The notes beneath the pieces were generated by a model. It was given only the letters and a program-made list of their open reading frames with translations. It did no database searches and had not been told where the DNA came from. A stretch of 64,000 nucleotides of DNA from Chinchilla lanigera (Eukaryota; Chordata; Mammalia; Rodentia; Chinchillidae). The position numbers and the translations under genes are program-made. The first letter of the stretch is position 1, and every line of letters starts with the position of its first letter. The stretch lies in NCBI RefSeq assembly GCF_000276665.1, contig NW_004955435.1, positions 1,896,892 to 1,960,891 of the forward strand, written 5' to 3'. Below are positions 10,736-24,569 of the stretch, piece after piece.

Positions 10736-13700
10736 TACCTAGTGCACACCAGTGAACACATCAGGGCGTTGATTTCCCACCTGATGAATAACCGTGTTTT
10801 CACTATTTGACCTCACAAGGCACGGTAATCAAAGCACCGGGTTTTATTTGTTGCTGTGGTGGTAGCGGTGGTGGTGATGGCGGTTGTTATCCAACATAAT
10901 CTCTCTTCTTTACCCCAGTGAATATTTCCAGTTCCTCTAGCTTCAGTGAAAAAGCAAAGTCCAATTCAGAGCGCTCTCTCGATGTCCAGGATGTGTCTAT
11001 TGAAACAAGTCCACGCACACCTTTTCATACTTCTAAACAAAATGAACTGTCCTGACTTTCCCCACGGGGACATTTCTGCTCAGTTGAGTGGGACTCGAAA
11101 ACAGAAAGAAGGCGATCTGGAATCCCTGAGCCCTCTGGGTGAATGGGGAGGTGCTTCACAATGTTTAAGTCACCGGCCTTCAATGTGCTGGTGGGGACTT
11201 TGTGCTGAGGAGACCAGACACAGCCGGAGCAAATGTTGACTTCGCAGGCAAACTTGGGAAAGTCCACACTGTGATGCTGCGTATCTAGACATCCTGTAGG
11301 TGCTCATCGCATGCTGCTGCAGTACGTGGGAGTATAGTTCATCACAGAGCAACAAATATTTAACGCCTATCACCAAGATGCAATTTCAAAATTTAACTGC
11401 AGGAATTTGTTCTTTTTAAAACATCAATCCCAAGAATATGTAAAAAGGAGTTGCAGCAGCACTTTGTATAGCCTAACTGTTCCTCAATGAGTTTACTAAT
11501 AAAAATCGAGTATAACATCTCCAAGTCATTGGCAAGAGAGAGCTCCACGCACAATTTCCATATACTAGCAACTTAAACAGACTATTATAGAATGAGGTTT
11601 GTGTAAAAATTATAAGTATATTCTTATTGAGAAGGAAATGTACAAGGCAATCCATACTAAGTTACATTACATCCACATGTAAATGTGTATGTTTAACTTC
11701 AGGTCTTCATGATCCTTTTCTTGCTTTCAGACTTAAACCTTATGAATATGTGTGATGAATAAAAACAAATAAGATCATAAATGCAAACTGTCTATTACTG
11801 AAATGACATTTTACTCTAGAACTATGCCTTTTATGACTCCTGCTGAAGATACAGAACGCAACATTAGCCAATCAGTCACAGTATTCTTGATATGCTCTTC
11901 CTGGTTAATAGCTATTGTCCCCTTTGCTTCCAGTTATAATCATGCCCGGATGAGTGCAGAAAAAGTTGCATTCCAGGAAGCGGAAAATGTTGCAGAGAGA
12001 TTTATGCTATTTTGAATGGACTGTTTCAGGTTCCTGAATTTTTAATACCCCGTTCTTGTCAGGGAGAAGAAAACTTTGTTATTTTTGGCTTTCATTACAG
12101 TTCTCACTTCAGAGTCAGTTGGTATGGGTTTCTGCTTCCAAGCTGACATCTCTTTTCTCCTTCGCATCTGTTACATAAACAGAGTGCATAGCTGCATTTT
12201 ACCGTACAGGGTCCAAAATCGCGGGGGAAGCTGCTATTCCTCACCAGCCCATGTCACTCAGCACTCACTTCTGCACCCCTGCCATCCCAGCTCCCCAGGA
12301 CCCCCCACTGCGCCCTGAGGCAGGGCGGAGGGAGGAGAGCTGTGGAAGGACAGCAGAGGAAGGAAGCAGGCCTCTGAGGATGAAGGTAGAAAGGACACGA
12401 CTGCTTCTTCTCTAACGCTCTTGATTACCTCCTTGATCCTGGCAAGTCTTCTCTCTAACCACGAGTAATTATTATTACTTTGCATTAAAATTTACATACA
12501 TATTCATATATTTTTAAAGTAAAGTCAGTAGAAGAGAAGTAGAGTAGGTAGAGGTTTTGTTCGCTTTTCTACCCTCGGCATAAAATGTGGAAGTGGGGAC
12601 TGGGCAGATCAAAATGCCTGAAGCACAAAGGAAAGCACTGTCTCACACGGAAACCTCTGCGCAGGCTGGCTCCAGGACGCACTGAGCTCTCAGCACCGAA
12701 CACCAGCCTTCAGGGCTCCACTCCTCACTCCCTCCCAGCACCCCAGACCCGCCCTCCTCTTTCATCTTTATGGTCAGGAGTTGGCTGCTGCAGCTCCAAG
12801 GGTCACCGTCGCATTGTCAACAACACAAGCTGTACTGACCACAAGTGCTGGAAGAAGCAGACTAAATCATTCTGGAGTGTCCCATTGAACTACGTCACTT
12901 CTTCGGTCCAGGCTCGGCTTAGTCTGAGGCTCCACTTGGAAGCAAGACATGGTTGGTTATCTCTACCTCTTAGGTTCAAGTACATCATAAAACAAACAAA
13001 ACAAAGCACCCTCAGTCTCAGAGAGTTTAAATGGTTTGTTTCAGGATTTGGAGGCGTATTTCAAACATGCTGTGCACTGCACCTCTGCTTCTAGATCCAG
13101 TATTATGCTCTGAAAGGTGCCTGGGTGGAAAGAGCCCTCTCAGGGCAGCTGTGTGTTTGTGCGTGCATCTTCGTACATAGTAGGCACTCAGTCAGCATCA
13201 GCTGATTTGATTTTAGGCTCAAAAATGAAATTAAATGGTGCTTCCTCAGGCTATTTGGCTTTGTTCTGTCTTTGGCATTTACTCTGTGTTCTGTTTAATT
13301 GAATTTGAACCAGACCCAACTGTTCTGGTTCACGACAATGTCCAGGACCCACATATCTTTCCTGATCTGTTTAACTCTGCAAAACATTGGCGTAGATGGG
13401 GGAAGTCACAATCAATGGACTATAATTTCCACATCCTTGTCCTACTCTGTAATTATTCAGCCAAGTAATGTACATGTTCGGAGCTCTTGCACTGGGTATG
13501 CTCTTTAGCTACTCCAAAATATGTCAGCTACTATGGTTTTTGTCAAGATGCTTGCAATGTATTTGGTTAAACATGGCAAATGTGAGTAAATGATTGGCTG
13601 CCCGATTTAAGGGTATATATATTCTTTGGGGTCCAGGACACAGACAAACGTTTAAGATGATATGAGTTGTCCTTTGGATATTGCACCAGACCCTGTTGAG

Positions 13701-14104
13701 CAGAGTAACTCTGGTAGAGAGGCTCTGCTCAATTTTATCAATGTGGCACTTCTGATATCCACAGCTGTAACACCTGGCAGGTTTAGAACATAGTACTGTG
13801 TATCTCCAGACATAAATCTAAGGCCTGGAATATTGGGAACATTGCTTGGGGTGGGGGAGCTGTGGGCAGTAGGATACTGATTCAATGTCAGCCTTGAGGG
13901 GCAAAGGAAGACATTTCTATTTAGGTAGCTTTAACTATGACGCAAAGTTTAAGGGATCTATCAAAACAGAGAATCACCCCCCAGTTATACCATCAGATTA
14001 TGAATCTGTCAACGGGTTAACCCACTGGTGAAGTTATAGCCCTAGTGATCCAATCGTCTCCCAAAAGCCCCTCTTCTGAGCACATGAAGCATTAGAGAGA
14101 CGTT
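10736..14104. other. Unique noncoding sequence
   Basis: No gene is recognised. A short GTG/GTT-rich run is at about 10853-10890. A GC-richer patch with proline-rich chance frames spans 12230-12800; the longest frame is 169 codons at 12585-13094. A short segment near 13170-13210 ('gtacatagtaggcactcagt') resembles the tail of a MIR or L2 but is too short to call separately. Confidence 0.45.
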
Positions 14105-14225
14105 CCATCCAAACCATAACTATGTCTCATTGCTTCGTGGAGGATAACAACACTGCCTACCCCATAGTGAGGTGCTCAGTTAGAACACCGCTTGACACAG
14201 TAAACACTCAATGTTGTTGTCATTA
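14105..14225 (+). repeat. MIR SINE fragment
   Basis: The 3' half is recognisable: 'ataacaacactgcctacccc', a diverged 'gtgctcagttag' region, and an end resembling 'acacagtaaacactcaatg'. It is an ancient mammalian tRNA-derived SINE, highly diverged. Confidence 0.6.
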
Positions 14226-17200
14226 AGACTAATGCAATTTTCCCTTGTCTTTTTTCCCATGATCCTCTCCTGACATTTCTGTTTTACCGTCACGCTGTCT
14301 GAAGACCTTCCCTAGGTGGTTATGGCGCTCTGCAAAAACCACTATAGAACTCTCTGGGCCTCCACCCTCTCCTCTTACATTCGTAAGGAAAACTTACCTA
14401 TGGCCTCTTAAGATGCACTGACTCTACCACAGGTGTTTGCTTTGCATAATGTAAAAGGATTGCCATGTTACTGAGCTCTCAGGCATCAGCCCTGGTTCCT
14501 GAGGCTAAAGTCTGTCTGTGCCCTTCTCACAGCCTGTCCCTGAGCAGCTCTCTGCTCATGTCACACGGGGAAAGCAGGAGGGAAGAGAGTACTGAGGACA
14601 ATGAAGGAACAGCTCAGAGAAACAAGCGGTGACAGGGCCCCACCAGGGTGTCCCAGACACCTAGAACTGATTCAAAGGTGCGAGCAGAGAGCCGCGTGGT
14701 CACGTGAAACCTAAAGACACATTTAATAACATTCCTTAGTTTCTTTAATATTCTATCATTTTTCTCCTCATGGAAGACATTTCCCGGAAAAGATATAAAC
14801 CACTTATGCTGTGCTTTAGGCAGAAATGGTTCTGGAAACCAGTGCAGGCTGGTTTCAGGGAAACTAACAACATTATTGATTTTTGCCAGGCTTATTAGAA
14901 TCAGTGTTACATGCCCCTTCCTCCATCAGATTGTATTTGGACTTCATTATGAAACCTCATTACATTAAAAGGAGGCGGCCACGAGCCCTGTAAATACAAA
15001 ATTTCCAAAGGTGGATTTGTTAAAATCCGTATATCTGTGAGACCTGCTTTGGGTAACAATCTGTCAAGAGACTGAAGCATGTGCTTTTGGAATCTATCTT
15101 GCCTTTTTTCTCACAGTCACCAATTGCAGCAGCGTGCAGGAAAGCCTTGCTTGTTTTCCTGTTAGCAGCCCCTGTGCAACACATTGTTATACAACCTGGG
15201 TGAGACGTCACATCACAGAGCGACTGCAGACAGCTCTCCGGGATGCGCACGGGCTCTCTCCCTTGCCGTGCAGCCTGGTAACGTGAGAGATTAGTCAATC
15301 CCGAACTGGGGACTGTGAAAATGGAGTGAAGTCTATTGTCACCCTGGCCTGAGCTTTTTAGAGGAGGACTATGCAAGGCAGGAGATTTGAAGTATCCTTT
15401 CCTTTCTGCTTTAATATGCAGCATACCGTTTGGATTAGGCGGCTTAAGTGAATTGGTACAATTGATGGAAATGAACTGATAGAGGAAATTACTTTTCCAA
15501 AACAAACAGTTACAGTATGTACTTTTCTCTTAGGCACTCAGTCCGGTGTCTGTTTATTCAGTACCAGCCCACACAGAGCTCTCTCATAAATACTGGAGGA
15601 AAACGATGGAAATAATGTAGTCAGGAAGCTCTCTCATTCAAAGTTATAAGCACAGACCCAACACCAGCCTACGTCATGTAGCTTCATTGAATAGAGACAG
15701 CATTCCCGTGGTCCCCACTGGAGAGGAGAGAGCTGACGAGGCAGGTGGTCCTGGACAAGCACTGTGGGAGATCTCCTCCCTCCCTTCTGCTTTGAGCATC
15801 ACCCTGGGCGCCTTTTGTCCCAGACTGCTTCACTCCCTCCCACCCGGCCGATATTCACAGTCTCTCCAGTTCAAGGCATTGGTCTGACCCATGGACTCAC
15901 ACTGACACGGAAGACCCGGGCGCCAAGATGCTAGAACGTTACAGTGGACGGAACCATGGTGAGCAGTTGTGGAAGAACTCTGAGGACTCGGCTTCCCTGG
16001 TAAGTGGTGGCAGTTGGAATGACAGACTGATTTCTTCCACCTCTTCTGATGGGGTTTTCCCATCCACCAAATCCCACGTATGAGTGACGGGACGCTCAAG
16101 CCACACACAACCTTACTGGGAAAGCGTAGTGTCCTGTGCCCCTCAAAGGACCTTGGTATTTGTCAATGAATCCACTCTGCCCTAGATTGTTAGAGTCACC
16201 GGTAAAAGGATCTGTTCTCTCTGCTCCACACAATTCCATTTCAGCCTCTGCCTCACCCATCTCCCCGGCATGCAGCTGCCCCCTCCCACTATTCCCGCAC
16301 CTGGGCTTGGTCCCACGAACGAGGGACGTCCTAGTGCACTGCGGCCTGAAGAGCGTGCAGACTCCAGACCGCATGCTCCTGAGTAAGTACAGCTTGAGTC
16401 TCTGTACTCCTGAGACGTAAAAAGAAGTTGTACAGGGGCAAGCTGGCTGCTCCGACAGCCCCTCCATGGAAGTTTCCAAAGTGAGATTGCCTCCTGAAAT
16501 TTCTACCTACTATTTCCTAAAATGTTAGCACCATAACTAAGCCTTCCAAATCCCGAATGTCTTACTTTCATGATAGCTGGATTCCAAAGGCAACAATTTC
16601 CTCTCTTGTCATTCCCTCTCCCTTTCTGCCTACCCCAAGTGCTAGTGATTGAACTGCCAACAAGCTGAAGCTCCCCGAGTGCTTCTCACACAGCTCCAGA
16701 CACGATGTCAGACCAGCGAGGCTCATGTTCATATTCTCCTTGGCTGATGAAATATTTAAACCGTGCTGATAGCCTCAGATGGCATTTTAGATGCTGAATA
16801 CATCACCCTGTTGTGTCTCTTTCCAGAGGAACAGTAGGCTGCAGTGCCCTGCCTCCATTTCTCTTCCATGTTTATATTTAAAAGTGACACTTCCCTCCAA
16901 TGGTGTTCTAATAAAAAGCATCTCATCACCAATATAAAAAAGAAGTCACTTCTCATAGGCTTGGCTGGCCAAGTGCACACAATTAGTAAGACCTTTTGGA
17001 GGAAGGATTTACAGAACCTGCTCCATTCGTTGACTTTTAATTAAAGTGGTAAGAACGGCAGATGAGTGAAAGGAGACCTGCTGCCGTTCCACTTGCCCTG
17101 CGCCCGGCGCGTGGTGCGAGAGTGCAGTCCTCTCTGCAGGCCCAGGTGAGCAGGTCACCCTGAATGTCGCTTCTACACCCAAGCCAGTTGATGGAGACAT

Positions 17201-19834
17201 TCTCATTGTGACCTGCACCTATGGCAAACAGACAAACAAACCAAAAACACTTGTCAGGGAGCTGAGCTAACACAGGTAAGGTTAATAGGTGCGAGGGACT
17301 AGACTTTCCTTAATATTAATCAAAAATAATTTAAGCCTTAACACAGTGCCCTTGCTTCTTAATTTTGATAGTAAAAATCTGAACGTTTCCCTTCAATGCC
17401 ATTAATGGGGTCAGTCTCTGGGCTGGAGCTGGCTGCCCCGCCGTCAGTCCCGTGGAATTCTAAAAACTAGCATCACTTGTTTCTAAACAGATCAAGAGCT
17501 ATTTACTATCTCAGTGCTTTGTGCACAGCTGGGTGTCTGGCAAATGTCCAATATCCATTAACATTTAAAAATTACTCCCATAATGCATTTTTGCTAGGGC
17601 TTGCGAAGTATACACAGTGACACATGTTGGGAACCAATTACACTTGCTCTGCCATTAGTCTGGCTGCATTCAACTTCCCAGTAAATGCAGGCTAATTTCA
17701 TTTCCAGAATGGTGTGTCTAAATTCATACAACAACCTTAGGGAAGGCTGAGTATCTCAAGATTGAGAGTGGAAAAAAACTGCTCAGAAAGAACTGTGAAC
17801 TGTGACAGCACCTTCCATGATGATTCTTTGCATTTCTGCAAGTCTCTTTTCAATTCATCCTCCCTAAAACTTGCAGTCAGGGTGAGTCAAGAGGGCATGC
17901 ACAGACTAACAGATTTCAATAAACGTTTCTAACATCATTTTGTATGTTAGCAAGTAACTTTATATGTATCTGTCTGCTCGTTCTCACTTTGGGAGTTATA
18001 GCTGAGTTTTCTTATTCCAATTTACCCAGTGGAGTGAAAAAATTCTGTCTTCAGATTAGAGGACTTGAACTCTTTTGGAGACTCTTATTACCTTATGAAC
18101 AAAGAAAACTCTATAATTGGTGATTTGGTAAAGACTGAATGCAAAGGGTTCAGAAATAAATGTTTTCTGTTAACTGTTATTCTCCAAACTTCCTCTGCCT
18201 AGAAAAATCCCTCTAGTAATCTCCAGGTGAAATAGGAGTCAGATCTATCCCAGGGTCAGTGAGCATAGGACCCCTTCTCACCTCTCACCAGGTGTCCATG
18301 AAGCTCTCAGAAAATCAGGATGGAGACTGATTAGCTTCTCCGGCTGATGATTCCGGGAGCACACTGTACCCAGCTTATCTTAGCTTGCTTAGTCAATGTC
18401 ATGCTGCTTAATAAAGCTAAATTGCTCACATACACAGAATACTGTGCCACGGGCTTTTAGGATTCAGAGGTGGTTTAAAAATATAATTTTTTACTAACAT
18501 TCAACAGAACAATTTAGCAATAGCTTACACAAAATTGCAGGAAAGCAGTAATTTTCCAAATGTGCACAAACTGATTCAGCAATTTACAAATTAGGGACTT
18601 TGGGGGTGGGTAGGGATGTACAGTGAGCTAGCACAGTTGTCCTCGCAGAGGGGAGGTTTCCCATGCTTCAGGCCATGCAGGAGCACGTTGTTTCATTTTT
18701 CTCTAGCACCCTGAAATATTGGTGGCAAAACTCCTTCTAGAGGTTATAATTGTTAAGTTAAAAGTTGCATCAACTAAATAGATTTAAATTGAAACTGATT
18801 CCAGGAAATATCATGGCCTCTGAATTTTTTAAGACTAATTGTTACTGTATTGGAGGCACATATTAAATTCTCTCTGGGTGTGCTCATAGGAAATATAACA
18901 CTTATGAGATGAGGTGCTTTTAAACATATGGAAAGTCTAACTACCTCATTAGGCCTGTTGGTCTTTGCTCTTTCTGAATTAGGGGTTGTGAGTACCATTC
19001 ATTTTTATTGTTTGAGTAGTATAAATCACTGTTACTGTTGAAAATTTATAGCATAGGCAGTTAGACATAGTAGATTAAAATCATATAGAAGAAATATACC
19101 GATGGAGGAAAACACCTACACTCATTACTTCGTAAAACGGTCTAAATTGTATGCTTCCAGTTCATTCTCTTCACATAAGGGTTGGTCTAATGGGTGAAGG
19201 ATTCAGTGAAGAAGAACCTGATCTGGTTGAGAATATTTCAGTGTAATAACTTGACAGATAAAGATTTGATCTACAACAAATAATCATTTGAATGTGTGTC
19301 CTGCTTAGAATAACTAGTTCTAAATAAGCTTGAGGAAAAGGTGCATTTATCTTTTGTATAGAATGCATTCACTGTCATGATCTCATCACACATACAAAAA
19401 ACGCTTTACAGCTGGAATTGTGAACAAAATGTATTTCCTTCAAGTTAATTATTTAGTTTCCTACTAAGAAGTTGCTCTGCAGAGGTCAATTATCCTTCAG
19501 GGATATCCTGGAAGAAATGAACAATTAGCTTGATTTTCTGTTGAATTTGGAGCTTGAGGCTCAGTATGTGATCTATTAGAAAAAGGAGATAATTCCTCTT
19601 AAACCATGTCCTAATCTACATGGGAGTCTTACACTGCAGGTAAGAAATCAGCGAAGTAATCCAATCCACCACCATGGGGCCAAGGCTGGGCCTCTTGATA
19701 CACCGCAATCATGGCTTCAAAACATTAAGAGAAAAATCTCTCACGGGGAGCAAAGAAGGATAACAGAATTTACTCCTCTTATGAAGAGCAAAATCTTATG
19801 AAAGGGAAATGCCATTTGGTTTTTTCCTTACTAA
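14226..19834. other. Long mostly unique noncoding stretch
   Basis: No gene is recognised. A possible decayed tRNA-type SINE fragment in reverse orientation lies at about 16620-16700 ('ccaagtgctagtgattgaac'), at low confidence. The longest frame, 161 codons on the minus strand at 15020-15505, matches nothing known to me. The patch 17580-17720 looks conserved (TGCATTTTTGC, CCATTAGTCTGG, TGCAGGCTAATTTC) but this is an impression only. Confidence 0.4.
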
Positions 19835-19950
19835 ACAGAATTGTTCAAATCTGATTAAAGAGAGCGGCGGCAAACATTGTAATTTGGGGTAATCAGGCGA
19901 ATGTACAGTTTTGCGGAGAGATGAAAGGCAAGAGTAAGGCTTTCATAAGC
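19835..19950. promoter_or_regulatory. Conserved-looking noncoding block
   Basis: At least four CpG (in GAGCGGCGG, CAGGCGAA and TTGCGGAG) survive in about 90 bp of otherwise AT-rich unique DNA. They sit next to a SOX-like ACATTGTAAT string and a homeodomain-like GGTAATCAGG string. Retained CpGs next to such sites are typical of developmental enhancers, but neither conservation nor activity can be shown from a single sequence. Confidence 0.3.
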
Positions 19951-20719
19951 TTCAGACTGACCGGGAGGCTGAGTACTACCTGGCTCTGCTCGAAAAAAAG
20001 CTTTTTTGCCTCCAGAAACAGAATTTAAAGTGGGGACTCAATTGAGGTACAAAGCATCCCGCACAAAGCTTCGCAGAACAGCACTGAATTCGCCTATGCA
20101 ATGATTCTGGAAAAAATTAGTTTCTCTCTGGAAATGCCTTTCTCTTTCTTTCTGAGTTATTTTAACATGAGAGTTGTATATACAACATTCTTTTTTATTT
20201 CTTTTAAATTCGAGGATGCTAGTTTCAGCTGGTTCTGTTTTCTTGGAAGTCAGGACTATGTTTTAAGCTTAATATTGTTGGATGACCCTCAAGCCCTTTA
20301 AATCACCTCCATCGCGCTGATTTAGCATCTCCCCCGAGGATGCATTCATTTCTTCTGTCTCGGTCCTTGGAGAGTCTGGCTTCCACACGCAGCCACGTGC
20401 ACAGGCACTGAGGAGAGAAATGCTCCTGTGCTGAGGGCTCAGAAGAGAACTGAGAAGTGTGTCATGTAGCAGGAACTTGCTGGGGATGTGTCATTTCAAA
20501 CACAATTGCAAGCAAACAGCTCTGCAGCCAGTTGCTGGTTTCCTTTACAGGTGGAAGAGCAATTTCATCAAAGCCATCGAGTGGGTGGCAGAAATAAGCC
20601 TTTGCGTTGACACAGAGTAGCGCTCCTCTTGAATGGCTGCTCCTTATGATACCAATGATAATTGTAATAATACAGAAAAAGAGCACCCTGAATTTATTTA
20701 ACCACTTTCAATGAGATTT
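19951..20719. other. Unique noncoding sequence
   Basis: No repeat, RNA gene or convincing exon is recognised. The open frames are short and end without splice or polyadenylation context. Confidence 0.5.
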
Positions 20720-20865
20720 AAACACTTTTCACACGTTTTCATTTACTTTTACAGCACTCTGGTGGAGTTGAGTGGGCAGATCTTATTTCTCCCTGTGCAG
20801 TTAAGAGACAGCTGTGATGAAGACGAAGGCACAGAATTTGTGGAGCAGTGTCTGGTGATATAAGA
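20720..20865 (+). repeat. L2-type LINE 3' fragment
   Basis: The order 'cacacgttttcatttactt', 'acagcactctggtggagttg', 'gggcagatcttatttctccc' and 'agttaagagacagctg' parallels the L2 3' end (coast to 'tacagatgaggaaactga'). Diverged and short. Confidence 0.5.
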
Positions 20866-21234
20866 TTAGGCAATCCTGCTTTAAAGTTCCTTTTCTTAAT
20901 ATATTTTCCTTTCAACACTTTTTGTGCACGGTTGCACCCCACTCCTGGTTGGAATGGGAGGGAGGGAGTCCTAGAACTTCAGTCAGTCTGAAGGACGTGC
21001 ACTTTGACTTTGACCTCCCTTTTATACAAGCGCAAATTCTGCGGCAGTCTCAGCACACGATAGTCACCTTCTGCCATCAGACGGGTGTCCACTGTGGCTG
21101 GGGGAGGCTTTATGAAACAGGTGCAGCCCCAGCACTTGGTTGGTGTCTGTATCTCCAAAAGCTTGCCCCGACTCAGCAGCTCGGTGTGTCCTGACGGACT
21201 GGTGGAGAGAGTTATTGTGCTTTTAGTTCAGACA

Positions 21235-21355
21235 AACCTAGGTTGATGCCTTGGCCGTGAATTTAGTGAAAATTTAGATTTTCACTTCATCATCTGCAAA
21301 ATAGGAATAATATTAATAACTACCTCCTCAGATTATAGTTCAGGATAATTGAAAG
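21235..21355 (+). repeat. MIR SINE fragment
   Basis: The conserved MIR core is clear: 'cacttcatcatctgcaaaa' followed by 'taggaataatattaataact' and 'acctcctcagattatagtt'. Ancient tRNA-derived SINE. Confidence 0.75.
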
Positions 21356-21845
21356 CCAAACAAGGCTAAGATGAGTAACTTTGCTGTCACCAGTCTAACT
21401 GATCCATTTCAAATCTCTGTGACACATGTGAGCCCAGGACTCAGACTTTCTTGAACCTGATCTGTTCTACAGTATCCTTTCTTAGTCAAAGTCCCCACAT
21501 GTTAACTACTTGTTATTGCACATTCAACCTCCTAAAGTAACTTGCCTGAGCACACATTTTTACTTTTAAAATATATGGAACTCTTAATATCAGAAAGTTT
21601 TCTTGGGTTGTGCAGCTTCTGAAGTTTTCCACCCAATTTCTCTCTTAAACATGTGGGTTGAATTAGATGAATCTGGCTGAAAAAGCCATCACTGGGTTTC
21701 TCTTCTACTGAGAAGTGATGTTTCCATAAGAAGACCTCACATGTGATAAAACTCCCTAGAGGGGTGTGAAATGTATGTGGCTGGAGATTGCAAATACATT
21801 TCTGCGCTTTGCCACCAGAAGTGAAGCCCCAGAGAAGGCTAGGTT

Positions 21846-21965
21846 CATGGGTAGCTTGGGACACCATACAACATGCTAACCCCATTATTCAGATAAAGAC
21901 ACCGAAACATCCAGAGGTCACACGGGCTTTCAGTTACCAAGCAGTTCAAGGGCCCTGGCCTAGTG
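21846..21965 (+). repeat. L2/MIR-type fragment
   Basis: 'accccattattcagataaag', 'acaccgaaacatccagaggt' and 'cacacgggctttcagttacc' follow the order of the L2 3' end ('ccattttacagatgaggaaactgaggc...gtcacacagc'). The family could be L2 or a related element. Confidence 0.5.
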
Positions 21966-24569
21966 CTGTGCCTTTATTTCTCAAAATAAGACACAATCTT
22001 TAGTAAGTACTGATGAATAGAAGTTTGAAGGCAATGTCTACTTATTCATGAGAGAACTGTCCGTCTAAGCAATCCAGTTCTTTAAACAAGTATTCCTTGA
22101 CAGGTGAAGGGAGGGCATTGTGCTGATGAGGAAGGACTGGAAAATGGACCCTGTGGCTAACTCTTGGCTGAAGTCATCCTCAATTTGATCCAATGGCCAT
22201 TTCAGTGGCTATCAGTTAAAAAATACTTCACTCATCAGTGAGCAGGATGGACAGGAGGCGGTAGTGATGGTGGTGAGGCATCAAGTTCAACAGGATGAGT
22301 TGGTTTTCATTTCTCAGGATTCCCAGGACTGGAATCTGTGGTCTGTCGTTAGTCTTATCTTAAACACATGGAATAGCACTGCACGCATCATCATACACTT
22401 TTTCTGATCTTCCACAATGACTTGTTCCCTCTCTTCCCTTTTCCTTCGTGGTCCATTTTCATAAAGTCTATGGAAGACAAAGTCAGTGTAGAATAAAGCA
22501 GTTCAAAGGTCCTTACTTGGGAATTAGGCCGGTGTTTAAGCCATAGTCAGAATGACAGGTGAAATCAGCAGAAGGAACTTTTTTCCTTCTCTGTTTGCTT
22601 TTAGAATTACGCACTTTTCCTAGGGAACAGTGGCTGAAGCCACCACCCTAACAGTAAGTTTTAGGACATCCAAAAGTGTATCATTGATTTGATTCTGATT
22701 TCTGGTTTCATCCTGGCCTTCCTTTTCTTTTGTAAATGTATTTTATTCTTACATGTGTCTGAGGGCTAGAGGGCATTTCAAAGGCTACGGCATCTTCTCC
22801 AGCCACGTTATAATTGTCCCCCGCAGGGCTCTGTGGCACCACCTTCACTCACGCAGAGTCAGCAGTGCGTTCTGCTCCATCTGTGTATTCACTACCCTGT
22901 TAGGGTCTAACTGCTCGGGTCATTTTAAAGCCCTTGGTCTTATACCTCCTCATACATGACAGAATATAAACGTTATTCCTGGAACTTGAGCAGTGTGAAA
23001 CCCCCACTTGCTCCATCTACTTGATCCTCCAGTTAAGGGTGGGCCGGCCCCAGCGTAGATTCGTTTAGGGTGCTTCACAGCCTCAGCATTGCCTTGTGAG
23101 AGAAGCCCGCCCGGTTCAGCAGCTGTCTGGTGGGGGTCCCCTTGGGGCTTCAGGAGGCTTGAGTTGCACCATAAATGCGGAGTGTGGCCGGGCTGGAGAC
23201 CAGAAAGACATTCTTTCCAAACCTGTGGTATAAGCTTTACCTAGGCTCCAGAGTAGCTTGTCTCCAGAGCTCATAACATTTCCGTAAATAAAACTTTCCA
23301 AGTCCGACCCTCTCCTTCCCTTTGTGTTCAAGGCTGCTGCCCGCCGTACTGGTGGTCGGAGGGAGGCCAGAGGGTGCCACCTGCTCCACTCCCTCTTTCT
23401 ACTTTCATGCATACCGCAGCCATGACCACAGTGCCACAGCACAGATCCCTCTTTCAGGACGACGTAACTCTCGTGAATGGTTATATGTGTTTTGCGGTAG
23501 AAGGGAGAGGCAGACAGCTGGGAACATTCAAATCCTCGAACGGAAGGGGTCAGGAAATGAAACATAGGGTCGCTGAAGTGCCAAGGCCCTTCCCTCCTGC
23601 AAGACTGTTCAGCTGTCTCTGGCCAATCAGTCAAGTTCTTCCCCCAGGTGGGTAGTTGCCAGTGGGTGGTTTTTCATCTCCATCTGCCATTCCACCAGGG
23701 CCTGAATCTCCCGTCTGCCTCAGCTGGCTGCCAGAAGAGACATAATGCATGACCGCAGCAGTTCTTTACTGAACAATCTGTGTAACTGCTCTCAACCCAC
23801 AGGGTCAGGTGTAAGGGTGGCAAGGCTGCGGCACTTCTACGTGGTGCAGAGGAGCAGCGCCTTAGCGCCTCCGCCATGGGAGCTGAGAGCCTCGGCCATG
23901 GGGTCTAAGTGCGGGCTTCTTGTTCACCAATTCTCCGCATTTTTCTTCTTCAAAACCTTTCCAGTACTTTCCCACCTGTGTTCACAAACTACCTCTGTCC
24001 TTTCCTCCATACTTCAGAAACTCAAGAATAATAGAATGACAGTCTCTGTATCCCTCCTCGTGTCAAACAAATCCCAGAACACGAGGCTTTCAGTTTCTCC
24101 TGCCTGTCATGGCTTTTTCCTTCCAATCCAGTGGTCTTCGTTGTCCATGGATGAGCTCACACTCAGAAGCAGCTGGCTGCACTGAGAACAAGCTTTGCTC
24201 CCCTTACCCAACCTTCCATACCTTGTGCCTAAGACACTGCGCCTGAGCTTTGGGACACTTACTTTTCATCTTATTAACACACCTTCGAACTTGTTTTTTA
24301 AGAATAATCCTGGCCTTATAAATCAAAGATCCACTAGGCTGGATTATTTTCAAAAGCATTCTCATGTTAACTGACAGAGATCAACCAAATCTAAATCTAA
24401 ATCTCTTTTTTTTAATCCTCGGATTCTGCCCTGACCATAGGACTATATGAGATGGCAAAAGCTCATTCCAGAGACCAGCAGAGATCACGTTAATGGGCTG
24501 GGGCCTGTGCCTCGGTCCTTTCGTTTCATAGAAGAACTCACTGAAGACACTAAGCCTTTGCCTTCAGGT
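21966..24569. other. Unique noncoding sequence
   Basis: No gene is recognised. GC-richer patches at 23030-23170 and 23320-23620 hold open frames on both strands, including the longest frame in the window (172 codons, minus strand, 23116-23634). Its composition, overlap with other open frames and lack of any recognisable domain argue against a gene. Confidence 0.45.

Noticed and set aside
12585..13094. 169-codon plus-strand frame
   Set aside because: Low-complexity, proline/serine/leucine-rich start and no known family; no support as a gene.
15020..15505. 161-codon minus-strand frame
   Set aside because: No recognised domain, conserved motif or exon signals.
23116..23634. Longest open frame, 172 codons, minus strand
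   Set aside because: Overlaps plus-strand frames in a GC-richer patch, has no recognisable domain, and no splice or promoter context; expected by chance in 64 kb.
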